Translations under genes and position numbers: made by a program
NCBI RefSeq assembly: GCF_034932145.1
Contig: NZ_JAYGHV010000195.1
Coordinates: 1-7,729, forward strand
DNA: 7,729 bases
From: CCY15215 sp034932145
GTDB taxonomy: Bacteria; Cyanobacteriota; Cyanobacteriia; Cyanobacteriales; Spirulinaceae
Direction: 5' to 3'
Part shown: one piece after another, positions 1 to 6,562 of the stretch
How the letters are laid out: every line of letters begins with the position of its first letter
Numbering within the stretch: the stretch's first letter is position 1
The notes under the pieces: model-generated
The model's input: the letters and a program-made list of their open reading frames with translations, nothing else
Told to the model about the DNA's origin: nothing
The model's database searches: none

Positions 1-46
1 TCCCCCAACTCCCCACACTCCCCACACTCCCTACTCCCCATTCTCC
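1..46. repeat. Short tandem C-rich intergenic repeat
   Basis: This is a run of near-identical 9-base units: ACTCCCCAC at 8-16 and 17-25, then degenerate copies at 26-32 and 33-41, ending in TCTCC. Such short tandemly repeated sequences are common between cyanobacterial genes. The run overlaps the TAG at 31-33 that ends the ancestral reading frame of the neighbouring cyclase, so repeat growth has reached the 3' end of that frame. No function can be assigned. The repeat probably continues left of the window. Confidence 0.7.
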
Positions 47-243
47 TTAAAATTATCCCAAAGGATTTTATCCAAGAGAAAATTATCTAACTCTTCAAAA
101 GTAGAAGCGTAGGTAATAGTAGGCGTTTCGTAGCCTTTGAGGTGAACCGTATGCTGTCGAAAACGCTGCTGTGCTTTGCCGACTTCGATAAGATAATCAT
201 AAGTTGTTTCCCCCAGGGCAATATCTCGCTGAATTTGTTTCGT
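31..243 (-). pseudogene. Severed C-terminal part of the FHA-cyclase (frame open after TGA)
   Basis: Directly downstream of the TGA at 244-246, and in the same frame, 70 sense codons run to a TAG at 31-33. The translation begins TKQIQRDIALGETTYDYL and includes QQRFRQHTVHLKGYETPTI. This is the expected continuation of cyanobacterial FHA-cyclases: the LES-x-TKQ junction, then the last strands of the catalytic fold with the KGYE element. No start codon or ribosome site is evident at its beginning, so it is unlikely to be translated independently. Together with the upstream part the intact protein would be about 343 residues, a normal length for the family as I know it. It is either the dead tail of a gene broken by one nonsense change, the product of a sequencing error, or a readthrough extension. 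Confidence 0.8.
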
Positions 244-1062
244 TCAAGACTCTAAACGAAACGCTGTATTCACCGTATCGCCGATCGCCGTATAATCGGG
301 GCGATCGCCGGTGCCTGTATTCCCCACCATTGCATAACCTGTATTAATCCCTGCCCCAATTCTTAACTGAAAGGGCAAAGGATAATGATTGCCGAGATCG
401 TGGGTCATTTTGTTGAGATCGCTAATGGCTTGGAAAATTTGGATAATTTCTTCTTTGGCAATTCCTGTTTCACCGTGAAACCAGAGAGACATCACCGCAT
501 CGCCAATATATTTATCTACCCAACTGCCTGAGTCGCGAATAATCCCCCCAGCTTGCCTAAACCAGTCCCCGATTAGACTTGAGAGAACTTTTTCATCCAG
601 TTTTCGCGCTAGAACTGTAAAATCGCGGATATCTACTACCATTACTGACATTAAACGGCGAACATGGAGTACAGAGGTAGAGGTTTCCTTACCCACGAAT
701 TCAGAGGTTTTTGGACTTTCTTTGGGAGGACAGCGAAAGTCTAATTCTGTTTGCCCGAAGGTGATGCGATCGCCATTTCTGAGGATCATGGGAATACTAA
801 CCCGGCGACCGTTAACAAATGTACCATTCCGACTACCGAGGTCGATTAAGTAAAAATCTCCGGTTTCAGTACATTGCAACATGGAATGATTCCGGGAAAT
901 CCAGCGATCCCGAATGACAAAATTATTATCTTCGTTACGTCCTACTGTCCAGTGATTGCTACCAACCAAAGGAAGATAGCGGTTGCCACTGGCAGTGCGA
1001 AGAATCAGGTAAGGGGTAGATCCCGTAGTCATGCGGGAGGTTAAGGTAAGGGCTGAGGGCAA
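244..1062 (-). CDS. FHA-domain class III adenylate/guanylate cyclase, ended early by in-frame TGA
   Basis: Predicted to make a cyclic nucleotide (probably cAMP) from a nucleoside triphosphate in the cytoplasm, with an N-terminal phosphothreonine-binding FHA domain. Numbering is from the TTG start. The FHA domain spans about 20-110 (G41-R42, S56-R57-N58-H59, and the NGTFVNG motif at 79-85). The cyclase domain begins near 138. Metal-binding Asp are D144 (in VVDIRDFT) and D188 (in KYIGDAVM), the purine-contact residues are K184 and T258, and the transition-state residues are N265 and R269. Thr at 258, where many adenylyl cyclases have Asp, fits class IIIb. The start is uncertain: TTG at 1062 or ATG at 1032 (residue 11), neither with a good ribosome site. 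The TGA falls just after R-L-E-S and removes the last strands of the catalytic fold, so the product as read here is probably inactive or impaired. The gene lies downstream of DUF3120 on the same strand. Confidence 0.85.
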   Translation of the reverse strand: MPSALTLTSRMTTGSTPYLILRTASGNRYLPLVGSNHWTVGRNEDNNFVIRDRWISRNHSMLQCTETGDFYLIDLGSRNGTFVNGRRVSIPMILRNGDRITFGQTELDFRCPPKESPKTSEFVGKETSTSVLHVRRLMSVMVVDIRDFTVLARKLDEKVLSSLIGDWFRQAGGIIRDSGSWVDKYIGDAVMSLWFHGETGIAKEEIIQIFQAISDLNKMTHDLGNHYPLPFQLRIGAGINTGYAMVGNTGTGDRPDYTAIGDTVNTAFRLES

Positions 1063-1086
1063 AATTGGCTTTGTCTTGGGTACATT

Positions 1087-1161
1087 TTAGAGTTGATTTT
1101 GACAATCTGCATCAGAAATATATTGATTCTTGTTCATTTCTACTAATCTTTTATACTTCAT
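1087..1161 (-). CDS. Possible 24-residue small ORF upstream of the cyclase
   Basis: On the minus strand an ATG at 1161-1159 follows a purine-rich GAAGAAGG with good spacing (AAGAAGGCAAAATG). It opens 24 codons ending in TAA at 1089-1087. The peptide starts MKYKRLVEMNKNQ, is Lys/Asn rich, and resembles nothing I recognise. It lies in the same frame as the cyclase, with the TAA about 25 bases before the TTG start candidate. A five-codon ORF (MKKAK) ends in a TGA that overlaps its ATG as ATGA. It could be a leader peptide, a small protein, or chance. The ribosome site is the best one anywhere near the cyclase start, and that is the only reason to list it. Confidence 0.25.
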   Translation of the reverse strand: MKYKRLVEMNKNQYISDADCQNQL

Positions 1162-1205
1162 TTTGCCTTCTTCATACTTCTAAAATTTCTTTATCCTGTG
1201 CCTTA

Positions 1206-1931
1206 TCATGCTTGGGAAACCAGCAACCAGAATAACCCATCAACGAGAATTGTACTCAAGACGGCTCCCCCAAATGCCCACCAATGTTGTTTTTGGTTTT
1301 GGAGCGATCGCATTCCTAGGATAAATAATAGGGACAGCAATGCGATGGCGCAACTCAATCCCCAAGGGGTTTCAATTTGGGCGATCGCGTTATGGAAAAT
1401 TTCGGGTGCTAATTCTGGTTCCACTTGCATGATTTGCCGCCAATAGGGGATTAATCCGGTTAAATAAAAGTAAAGATCGGTGATGGCTGTTCCCAATAAG
1501 GAGCCTAAATAAAATAAGTTGCCTACTTTCCCCCAGCCGCGTTTGAGTCCCCAGAGGGCGATGGGAAGGGCGATCGCTTCTATGGGAAGATGTAGAAAGG
1601 GTTCCCAGCGCAACCAACCCCAATACAATGATCCTGCCAGCCAACTCCAGCTAAAACCGAGAAGGATATCCCCCCACAGTTGATATTTTGGCGATCGCCA
1701 TAAGCAATAAGCCAGTACAAACCAACCGACTGTCAGCAGCAAACTCAATTCAGGAAATGAACGCACTAAGGGTGCCTGAAAAAAGACAGGGACAGAAACA
1801 AGAAAACCTGAAGCTGCAAAGATGCGCCAGAGTTGACTTTGAAGGGGCTGAGAGTTAGCAAAGAATGGTGAGATTCGCTGGGGTGGGGTTAGCCCTGTTG
1901 TGGTTGAGGAGAGTAGAATTTTAGTAAACAA
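1206..1931 (-). CDS. DUF3120-type multi-pass membrane protein, function unknown
   Basis: This is a 241-residue hydrophobic protein with about seven predicted membrane segments (roughly 36-52, 62-78, 85-105, 113-129, 138-158, 190-208, 217-237). It is rich in Trp and aromatic residues at the membrane edges. The segment FLVSVPVFFQAPLVRSFPEL (43-62) and the overall length match my memory of the cyanobacterial DUF3120 family, whose role is unknown. The family name comes from recall and was not searched. The start is a TTG at 1931; an in-frame TAA lies about 30 bases upstream, there is no ATG in between, and no clear ribosome site is visible. The hydrophilic first 33 residues may be cytoplasmic. 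It sits 85 bp downstream of the GT39 gene on the same strand and could share its transcript. Confidence 0.75.
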   Translation of the reverse strand: MFTKILLSSTTTGLTPPQRISPFFANSQPLQSQLWRIFAASGFLVSVPVFFQAPLVRSFPELSLLLTVGWFVLAYCLWRSPKYQLWGDILLGFSWSWLAGSLYWGWLRWEPFLHLPIEAIALPIALWGLKRGWGKVGNLFYLGSLLGTAITDLYFYLTGLIPYWRQIMQVEPELAPEIFHNAIAQIETPWGLSCAIALLSLLFILGMRSLQNQKQHWWAFGGAVLSTILVDGLFWLLVSQA

Positions 1932-2016
1932 GATTATGTAAATATTTATTAAGGTTTTTTAATTTTCCTCAATATAACACGATCTTGCGAAAGAGGTCTA
2001 ATTCTCTTTAAATTCC
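1932..2016 (-). other. AT-rich spacer between GT39 gene and DUF3120
   Basis: The 85-bp spacer holds a small inverted repeat (AAAGAG at 1990-1995 and CTCTTT at 2004-2009, 8-base loop) just after the GT39 stop. No T-tract follows it on the minus strand, so it is not a convincing terminator. A TATATT on the minus strand could serve as a -10 for DUF3120, but no matching -35 is visible. Cotranscription from GT39 into DUF3120 therefore remains possible. Confidence 0.3.
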
Positions 2017-3849
2017 CTATGGGTTTCGCTGTAAAATTGTATCGCGATTGACGCGAATGAGTTGATAACTTCCTTTTCCTTCTAAATATTCATAATCTTG
2101 CGATCGCAGATTGCTTTCTCGAGTTTTATCGGGACGACTGAGAATAAGGATAGGATAATCTTGAGGGCGATCGCTAACTTTTTCTTTTAAACGCTTCAAG
2201 AAATGAGGAGTATGAGAAAAGAAGGTAACGGGACGTTGGGAATAAAAAACAATACTGGGTTTTTGAAAGCCAATCATCACAAATTCTTCTTGGGGTTGTT
2301 CGACTCGGGCGGCTAATCTGGCCAGTTCTCTTAAGGGTTTCTGGCGCAAATTATCGGCAAAGTAGGAAGCAGGAATAAGAGTAAAAATAATGAAGCAAAA
2401 TAAAGCAATAAAATTGACGCAAAATATCCAGCGCCAATTTTTTTGATGCAATAAGAGGAAGGCGATCGCCACGGCACCTAGACTCCAAATTAATGCTCCT
2501 ATTTCTGGCAAAATACTTTTAATGGCATCTTCTGCTAAAGTTAATGCTGCGGGATCGTAGCCGATGGCAAAGGGTCCGTAGAGACAACCAGCGACGAGTA
2601 ATAATAAGAAAATAACATTGGCTATTCCTGTGATGAAAAAGCTATTATCTTTTCGCTGTTTTAAATCTGGCGATCGCGTCAATTCTTGACTCCACAGCAA
2701 TGCCACTAAAACCGATGCACCAGGAAGTAAAGGTAAAGTGTAACTGGGAAGTTTGGTAACAGCGACAGAGAAAAAGATAAAAATTATGGCAAACCAATAA
2801 AAACAGAACAAGCCGAAATGAGCCGATCGCGGTTGTTGCTGCCAAAAAGATCGCCGCCAAAATCGCAATCTGGCGATCGCGATCGGCACATATAACGACC
2901 AAGGTAAAAATCCAATCAACACCACCAGAAAATAGAAATACCAAGGTGCTGAATGGTGATTAACGACATGGGTAAAACGTTCAATATTATGGTAGCCAAA
3001 GAAGGAATCGATATATACTTGGCCATTCGCTAAAATAACAGCAATAAACCAAGGAATTGTAATAATACTAAAGAGAATTGCCCCAAAAACTAGCTTTGCT
3101 TCCTTGGCAACTTCTCGGAATTTCCCCACATAAAACAAAAAAGCTAAAATCGTCAAGCCAGGCACAACAATGCCCACTGGTCCTTTGGTTAAAACCGCCA
3201 AAGCCAAAAGCACATAAAAAGCAATATACCAACGATTGGGAAATGGGGAATTAGATGTTATTTTTTCCCCAACTGGTGACGGCATCGAATAGCCCCAAAA
3301 AAAGCAGAAAATTGCGCTATTCATGCAGGCAGAAAGCAGCATATCCGAAACGCCTGTTCTCCCCCAAGCCATTGTTTGTAAATTGAGTGCCATTAGTGCA
3401 GATCCGATCCAGGCTGAAAGCCAAAGCTGGCGCTGAGTTTGAGGAGAATTGGGTTCCGTGGTAACGGCTTTGGGAGAGGGAAAACCAAACCTTCGCAGGG
3501 TGAAAAAACCGAGAATTGTCATGGCGATCGCAGACAATGCAGAAGGTAAACGCGCCCCCCATTCATTGACTCCGACAATCTTATAGGCGATCGCCATCAA
3601 CCAATACACCAGAGGGGGTTTATCGAAGCGTGTCGCCCCGTTAAAATAGGGGGTAATCCAATCCCCCGTAACGGTCATTTGACGGGCTGCTTCAGCGAAA
3701 AGAGGTTCGGTTTCGTCCACCAAACCAACACTACCCAAACCCCATAAAAAAGCAACAAAACAGGTCACTCCCAACAAGATTCCTGAAAACCACCAATTGC
3801 GCTGGGGATATTTCTCAAATTTTTGCCACCAGTCTTTCAAAATACCCAT
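2017..3849 (-). CDS. GT39-family (ArnT/PMT-like) polyprenyl-phosphate-sugar glycosyltransferase
   Basis: An integral membrane transferase that should move a sugar from a polyprenyl-phosphate carrier to a lipid, glycan or protein on the outer face of the plasma membrane. The 610 residues have the ArnT/PMT layout: a first membrane helix at 20-40, then a periplasmic loop with the acidic pair D45-E46 (VDETEP, the likely catalytic/metal site), RFDKPPLVYW at 74-83, WGRTGVSD at 162-169, LTKGP at 220-224 and KLPSYTLPLLP at 366-376. In all there are about 11-13 hydrophobic segments, followed by a soluble tail from about 500 to 610. The start ATG at 3849 is clear, with only a weak upstream purine stretch. 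Acceptor and sugar cannot be read from sequence, and ArnT itself (aminoarabinose to lipid A) should not be assumed. It faces away from a GT4 gene across a 308-bp region, so the two may belong to one envelope-glycan locus. Confidence 0.87.
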   Translation of the reverse strand: MGILKDWWQKFEKYPQRNWWFSGILLGVTCFVAFLWGLGSVGLVDETEPLFAEAARQMTVTGDWITPYFNGATRFDKPPLVYWLMAIAYKIVGVNEWGARLPSALSAIAMTILGFFTLRRFGFPSPKAVTTEPNSPQTQRQLWLSAWIGSALMALNLQTMAWGRTGVSDMLLSACMNSAIFCFFWGYSMPSPVGEKITSNSPFPNRWYIAFYVLLALAVLTKGPVGIVVPGLTILAFLFYVGKFREVAKEAKLVFGAILFSIITIPWFIAVILANGQVYIDSFFGYHNIERFTHVVNHHSAPWYFYFLVVLIGFLPWSLYVPIAIARLRFWRRSFWQQQPRSAHFGLFCFYWFAIIFIFFSVAVTKLPSYTLPLLPGASVLVALLWSQELTRSPDLKQRKDNSFFITGIANVIFLLLLVAGCLYGPFAIGYDPAALTLAEDAIKSILPEIGALIWSLGAVAIAFLLLHQKNWRWIFCVNFIALFCFIIFTLIPASYFADNLRQKPLRELARLAARVEQPQEEFVMIGFQKPSIVFYSQRPVTFFSHTPHFLKRLKEKVSDRPQDYPILILSRPDKTRESNLRSQDYEYLEGKGSYQLIRVNRDTILQRNP

Positions 3850-4157
3850 TACTCTTGAATGTGTGTGAAGTTCCTACTGTAGCAAAGTTTCTTAATAAAT
3901 TGTCCCCTAAATGCGATCGCCGCATTCTCTTCTAATCGGTAAAATTAGCTTATAATATCAAACATGAGAGAATTAGAACAATGCGCCAGAATTAGTTATT
4001 GAAACAGCGCAATCTTGATGTGAAATTAAAACTATCCGATCGCAGAAAATAGAGTTGGGTTGCAGCAGAATAAGAAAATTCTGGCAATACCACTAAATTT
4101 CTGCAAAGTATAGGTATGCTGTAGGATGAAACAACCAATTGAAAGGGATAAGCCTTC
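3850..4157. promoter_or_regulatory. Divergent intergenic region between GT39 and GT4 genes
   Basis: This 308-bp gap must hold the promoters of both divergent genes. On the plus strand there is a perfect TATAAT at 3951-3956, but the sequence 17 bases upstream is not a good -35; used as a promoter it would give GT4 a leader of nearly 200 nt. A TATGCT at 4115-4120 is a weaker, closer alternative. An inverted repeat, CAGAAT at 4066-4071 and ATTCTG at 4078-4083, could be an operator or a leader hairpin. One HIP1 copy lies at 3913-3920. I see no gene in the region; the only plus-strand ORF noted is 12 codons from 3964. Confidence 0.4.
4142..4147 (+). promoter_or_regulatory. Ribosome binding site supporting the GTG start of GT4
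   Basis: AAAGGG at 4142-4147 stands about 10 bases before GTG at 4158. An in-frame TAA at 4149-4151 rules out any earlier start, and the translation from this GTG gives the expected GT4 N-terminus with the glycine-containing KPTGITNYTR loop. The GTG is therefore the most likely start. Confidence 0.55.
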
Positions 4158-5228
4158 GTGCTGGTTAATCTATCAGTTCTCTTTTCCAAACCAACAGGAA
4201 TCACTAATTATACCCGCAACCTTTACCCTCACCTCAAATCTCTCGATCCGATTCTTTTGAGTGCCGAGGAGATACTGGGATATGATTGCTATCCCATTCC
4301 GAGGAACTTAACCCCGGAATATGGAACGCAAGGGCATATTTTACGCTTGTTATGGACGCAATTTCGCCTACCCTCAATTTATCGAAAACTGCGATCGCGC
4401 CTCCTATTTTCCCCAGTCCCTGAAGCCCCGCTTTACAGTCGGTGTCGTTTCATTGTCATGGTACACGACCTCATTCCCCTACGGTTTCCCAATCGGAAAT
4501 CTCGCCTCAATTATTATCATCGTTATGCCTTACCGAGGGTAGTTTCCCAAGCCAGACATATTATCTGTAATTCTGTTGCCACCGCTAACGATCTGATTGA
4601 CTTTTGTGATGTGTCTGCCAACAAAATCACCCCTATTCCTCTAGCTTACGATCGCCAACATTTTCGCCCCGTTGAACTCATCCCGAGGCGAGGTCGCCCT
4701 TATTTTCTCTATTTGGGACGACAAGACCCCTATAAAAATATCGAACGTCTCCTCAAAGCCTTTGCGGATCTTCCCAATTGTAAGGATTATGAACTGTGGC
4801 TGGCAGGTCCTACAGACGAACGCTATACACCTCGCTGGCAGGAGTTGACACGGGAATTAGATATCCGAGAAGAAGTCAAATTTATGGAGTATGTCCCCTA
4901 TGAAAAACTGCCAATTTTGCTCAATGGCGCGATCGCCCTTGTTTTTCCTTCTCTTTGGGAAGGTTTTGGCCTGCCTCTTTTAGAAGCGATGGCCTGCGGG
5001 ACTCCTGTGATTACCTCAAATATTTCTTCTCTTCCCGAAGTTACTGGAGAAGCTGCCCTTTTAGTCGATCCCTACAATAGCCAAGAAATTACTGCCGCAA
5101 TGAATACAATGGTTACAGATATCGCCTTCCGAGATAATTTAAGCGAATTAGGCTTATTACGTGCCAGCGAATTTAGTTGGGCAAAAACTGGAGCAAAAAC
5201 TGTTGAAGTTTTACAACCATTTTTATAG
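4158..5228 (+). CDS. Glycosyltransferase family 4 (GT-B fold, mannosyltransferase-like)
   Basis: A retaining, nucleotide-sugar-dependent glycosyltransferase of 356 residues, expected in the cytoplasm or at the inner membrane face, adding a sugar to a growing lipid-linked or exported glycan. The N-terminal half holds the acceptor-side loop KPTGITNYTR (11-20) and the segment VMVHDLIPLRFP (100-111). The C-terminal Rossmann domain starts near 180, with FLYLGRQDPYKNIERLLKAF (183-202, R188 and K193 as likely phosphate contacts). The family signature is PSLWEGFGLPLLEA (264-277), with the E-x7-E pair E268 and E276, followed by CGTPVITSN. Length and motifs are complete, so it looks functional. It resembles mannosyl/rhamnosyl transferases of O-antigen or exopolysaccharide loci, but the sugar cannot be assigned. 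The repressor/protease pair follows after 32 bp on the same strand, so readthrough into it is possible. Confidence 0.88.
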   Translation: MLVNLSVLFSKPTGITNYTRNLYPHLKSLDPILLSAEEILGYDCYPIPRNLTPEYGTQGHILRLLWTQFRLPSIYRKLRSRLLFSPVPEAPLYSRCRFIVMVHDLIPLRFPNRKSRLNYYHRYALPRVVSQARHIICNSVATANDLIDFCDVSANKITPIPLAYDRQHFRPVELIPRRGRPYFLYLGRQDPYKNIERLLKAFADLPNCKDYELWLAGPTDERYTPRWQELTRELDIREEVKFMEYVPYEKLPILLNGAIALVFPSLWEGFGLPLLEAMACGTPVITSNISSLPEVTGEAALLVDPYNSQEITAAMNTMVTDIAFRDNLSELGLLRASEFSWAKTGAKTVEVLQPFL

Positions 5229-5249
5229 AATTGATAATTGATAATTGAG
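5229..5249. repeat. Three tandem heptanucleotides upstream of the BlaI-type repressor
   Basis: AATTGAT at 5229-5235 and 5236-5242 is followed by AATTGAG at 5243-5249. This fills most of the 32-bp gap between the GT4 stop and the repressor ATG. Similar AATTGAT runs are common between cyanobacterial genes as short tandem repeats. Because it sits where an autoregulatory operator would lie, a regulatory role is conceivable but unsupported. Confidence 0.65.
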
Positions 5250-5260
5250 TTACTAAATTA

Positions 5261-5683
5261 ATGTCCCCACTCCCCGATCGCCGCCCCAAAAAGCTCTCTC
5301 TCGGTCCCCTAGAACGGGAAATTTTGCAAATTCTCTGGGATTTTAACTGTGCTACGGTTAAAGAAATTCACGAACGCATTTTAACCGATCCCGATCGCGA
5401 ACTTGCCTATACTTCCGTGACAACAGTTCTCAATCGTTTGGAAAAGAAAGGTTGGGTCAAAAGCGAAAAAAGAGGCCGGGCATTTTATTGGACTCCTTTA
5501 GTTTCTTGTCAAGAGGCTAAAGTATTACATTCCCACGATCGCCTCAATAATTTTTTAGCGATTAGTAATCCCGATATTGTTGCTGCTTTCGCCGATAGTC
5601 TTGATGCGGGAAGTGTCGAACAAATTGAAGCGATCGCTTCTCGTTTACGTGCGGTTCGTCAACAGAGAGAGGAGGAAAAATAA
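5261..5683 (+). CDS. petR: BlaI/MecI/CopY-family repressor, likely PetR
   Basis: A 140-residue DNA-binding repressor. The winged helix-turn-helix spans about 12-80 (LGPLEREILQILWDF, then the recognition helix in AYTSVTTVLNRLEKKGW at 49-65 and the wing SEKRGRAFYW). The dimerisation helices lie at 85-135. In this family the repressor is cleaved by a partner M56 protease in the dimerisation part; by position the equivalent of the BlaI cut would be near A109-F110, but the Asn-Phe of staphylococcal BlaI is not conserved. In cyanobacteria this pair matches PetR/PetP, where PetR represses petE (plastocyanin) and activates petJ (cytochrome c6) without copper, and PetP removes it when copper is present. 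That role is inferred from family and gene pairing; neither petE nor petJ lies in the window. The stop overlaps the protease start by one base. A non-copper BlaI paralogue is the main alternative. Confidence 0.85.
   Translation: MSPLPDRRPKKLSLGPLEREILQILWDFNCATVKEIHERILTDPDRELAYTSVTTVLNRLEKKGWVKSEKRGRAFYWTPLVSCQEAKVLHSHDRLNNFLAISNPDIVAAFADSLDAGSVEQIEAIASRLRAVRQQREEEK
5670..5675 (+). promoter_or_regulatory. Strong Shine-Dalgarno for the M56 protease
   Basis: AGGAGG at 5670-5675, inside the last codons of the repressor, lies 7 bases before the ATG at 5683. It is the strongest ribosome site in the window. Together with the TAATG stop/start overlap it indicates translational coupling of repressor and protease. 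Confidence 0.8.
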
Positions 5684-6537
5684 TGCACTTATTCTTGATT
5701 CTTATCGTTTTGAGTGGCGCGATCGCCTTCCGTTTGAGTTGGCAAGGAAACGCTCAAACATGGAGCGATCGGTGGCACTCGGCTTTATTTGCTTTCCTGT
5801 TACCTCCCTTATTATTATTAATGACTGCGATCGCGATCGCCCTCATGGGCTATCGCGGGCAAATGATCGGCATGGAAACAGGAAGATTGAGTTATTATCT
5901 GGCGATCGCCTATCTCATTTTCGTGCTTTTTTCAGGAATGAAGGCGCTAGGGGATGGGTTAACTGCTCTGAAAATGATTCGTTCCTATCCTCAAATAAAA
6001 TTACACCTCAATCGCCAAGAAATACAAGCACGTTTATTAGAGGATTCCGGCTTATATAGCGCTCAAATCGGCTTCTTTCAGCCAGAATTAGTAATTAGTC
6101 AGGGTTTACTAGAAAGTCTCGATGAAGAGCATTTAGAAGCCGTTTTAAACCACGAACAGGCACACTGTTATTATCGCGATACCTTCTGCTTTTTTGGGTT
6201 GGGATGGTTGCGTCGCATAACCCCTTGGCTGCCAAATACAGAGTCATTATGGCAAGAACTTTTGGCGTTGCGAGAATTACGTGCCGATCGCTGGGCTTGT
6301 CAACAAGTTGATGGCTTAGTTTTAGCCGAATCTCTATTACTAACTGTAAGCGCCCCTTTCCGAGAGTTTTCTAGTTTTACTGCTGAATTTAATCGCCCTT
6401 ATTCCCGCGATCGCCTACAAGAAAGAGTTGATGCTTTATTATCAGAACCCGATCGCATAGACGATTTTAAATGGTTAGATTGGAGTGGATTGGCGATCGC
6501 TTTATTGCCTCTTATTTTCATCCCATTTCATTATTAA
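5683..6537 (+). CDS. petP: M56-family membrane metalloprotease without sensor domain, likely PetP
   Basis: A 284-residue BlaR1-like zinc protease expected to degrade the repressor encoded just upstream. Membrane segments are at about 2-18, 33-54, 70-88 and 266-282. Between the last two lies a cytoplasmic catalytic part with the zinc motif HEQAH (H157, E158, H161) in LEAVLNHEQAHCYYRD, and a likely third ligand E198 in LRELRADRWA. This topology puts the active site on the repressor's side of the membrane and the loop 55-69 outside. That loop carries M55, M61 and M64 (MGYRGQMIGMETG), a plausible copper-binding set; C162, C169 and C206 are other candidates. Unlike BlaR1/MecR1 there is no C-terminal penicillin-binding domain, so it is not a beta-lactam sensor. 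In the PetP model the protease is active with copper and removes PetR. The repressor pairing and TAATG coupling are solid; the copper role is inference. Confidence 0.83.
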   Translation: MHLFLILIVLSGAIAFRLSWQGNAQTWSDRWHSALFAFLLPPLLLLMTAIAIALMGYRGQMIGMETGRLSYYLAIAYLIFVLFSGMKALGDGLTALKMIRSYPQIKLHLNRQEIQARLLEDSGLYSAQIGFFQPELVISQGLLESLDEEHLEAVLNHEQAHCYYRDTFCFFGLGWLRRITPWLPNTESLWQELLALRELRADRWACQQVDGLVLAESLLLTVSAPFREFSSFTAEFNRPYSRDRLQERVDALLSEPDRIDDFKWLDWSGLAIALLPLIFIPFHY

Positions 6538-6562
6538 TAAGTGAATTGGCACTTTCTCGGTC

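Noticed and set aside
1099..1126. TTGACA (1099-1104) with TATATT (1119-1124) or TATTGA (1121-1126) on the plus strand as a promoter
   Set aside because: Spacers are 14 or 16 bases and the better-spaced -10 is poor. It would drive only antisense RNA into DUF3120, so it is too weak to annotate.
1198..1446. Plus-strand ORF of 82 codons
   Set aside because: It lies wholly antisense to the DUF3120 gene, has no domain-like sequence, and is explained as a shadow frame.
3964..4002. 12-codon ORF (starts MRELEQC) upstream of GT4
   Set aside because: No ribosome site and too short to distinguish from chance.
3992..4204. Minus-strand ORF of 70 codons in the divergent region
   Set aside because: It overlaps the GT4 start, has no recognisable features, and its composition looks like translated intergenic DNA.
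5229..5249. Tandem AATTGAT units considered as a CRISPR-like array
   Set aside because: The units are contiguous heptamers without spacers, so this is a simple short tandem repeat.
5577..6059. Plus-strand ORF of 160 codons spanning the repressor/protease junction
   Set aside because: Shadow frame across two well-supported genes; the sequence is Arg/Ser/Asn-rich and lacks domain motifs.
5683..6537. Beta-lactam resistance sensor (BlaR1/MecR1)
   Set aside because: The protein ends at its fourth membrane segment and has no penicillin-binding sensor domain, and no beta-lactamase gene is nearby.
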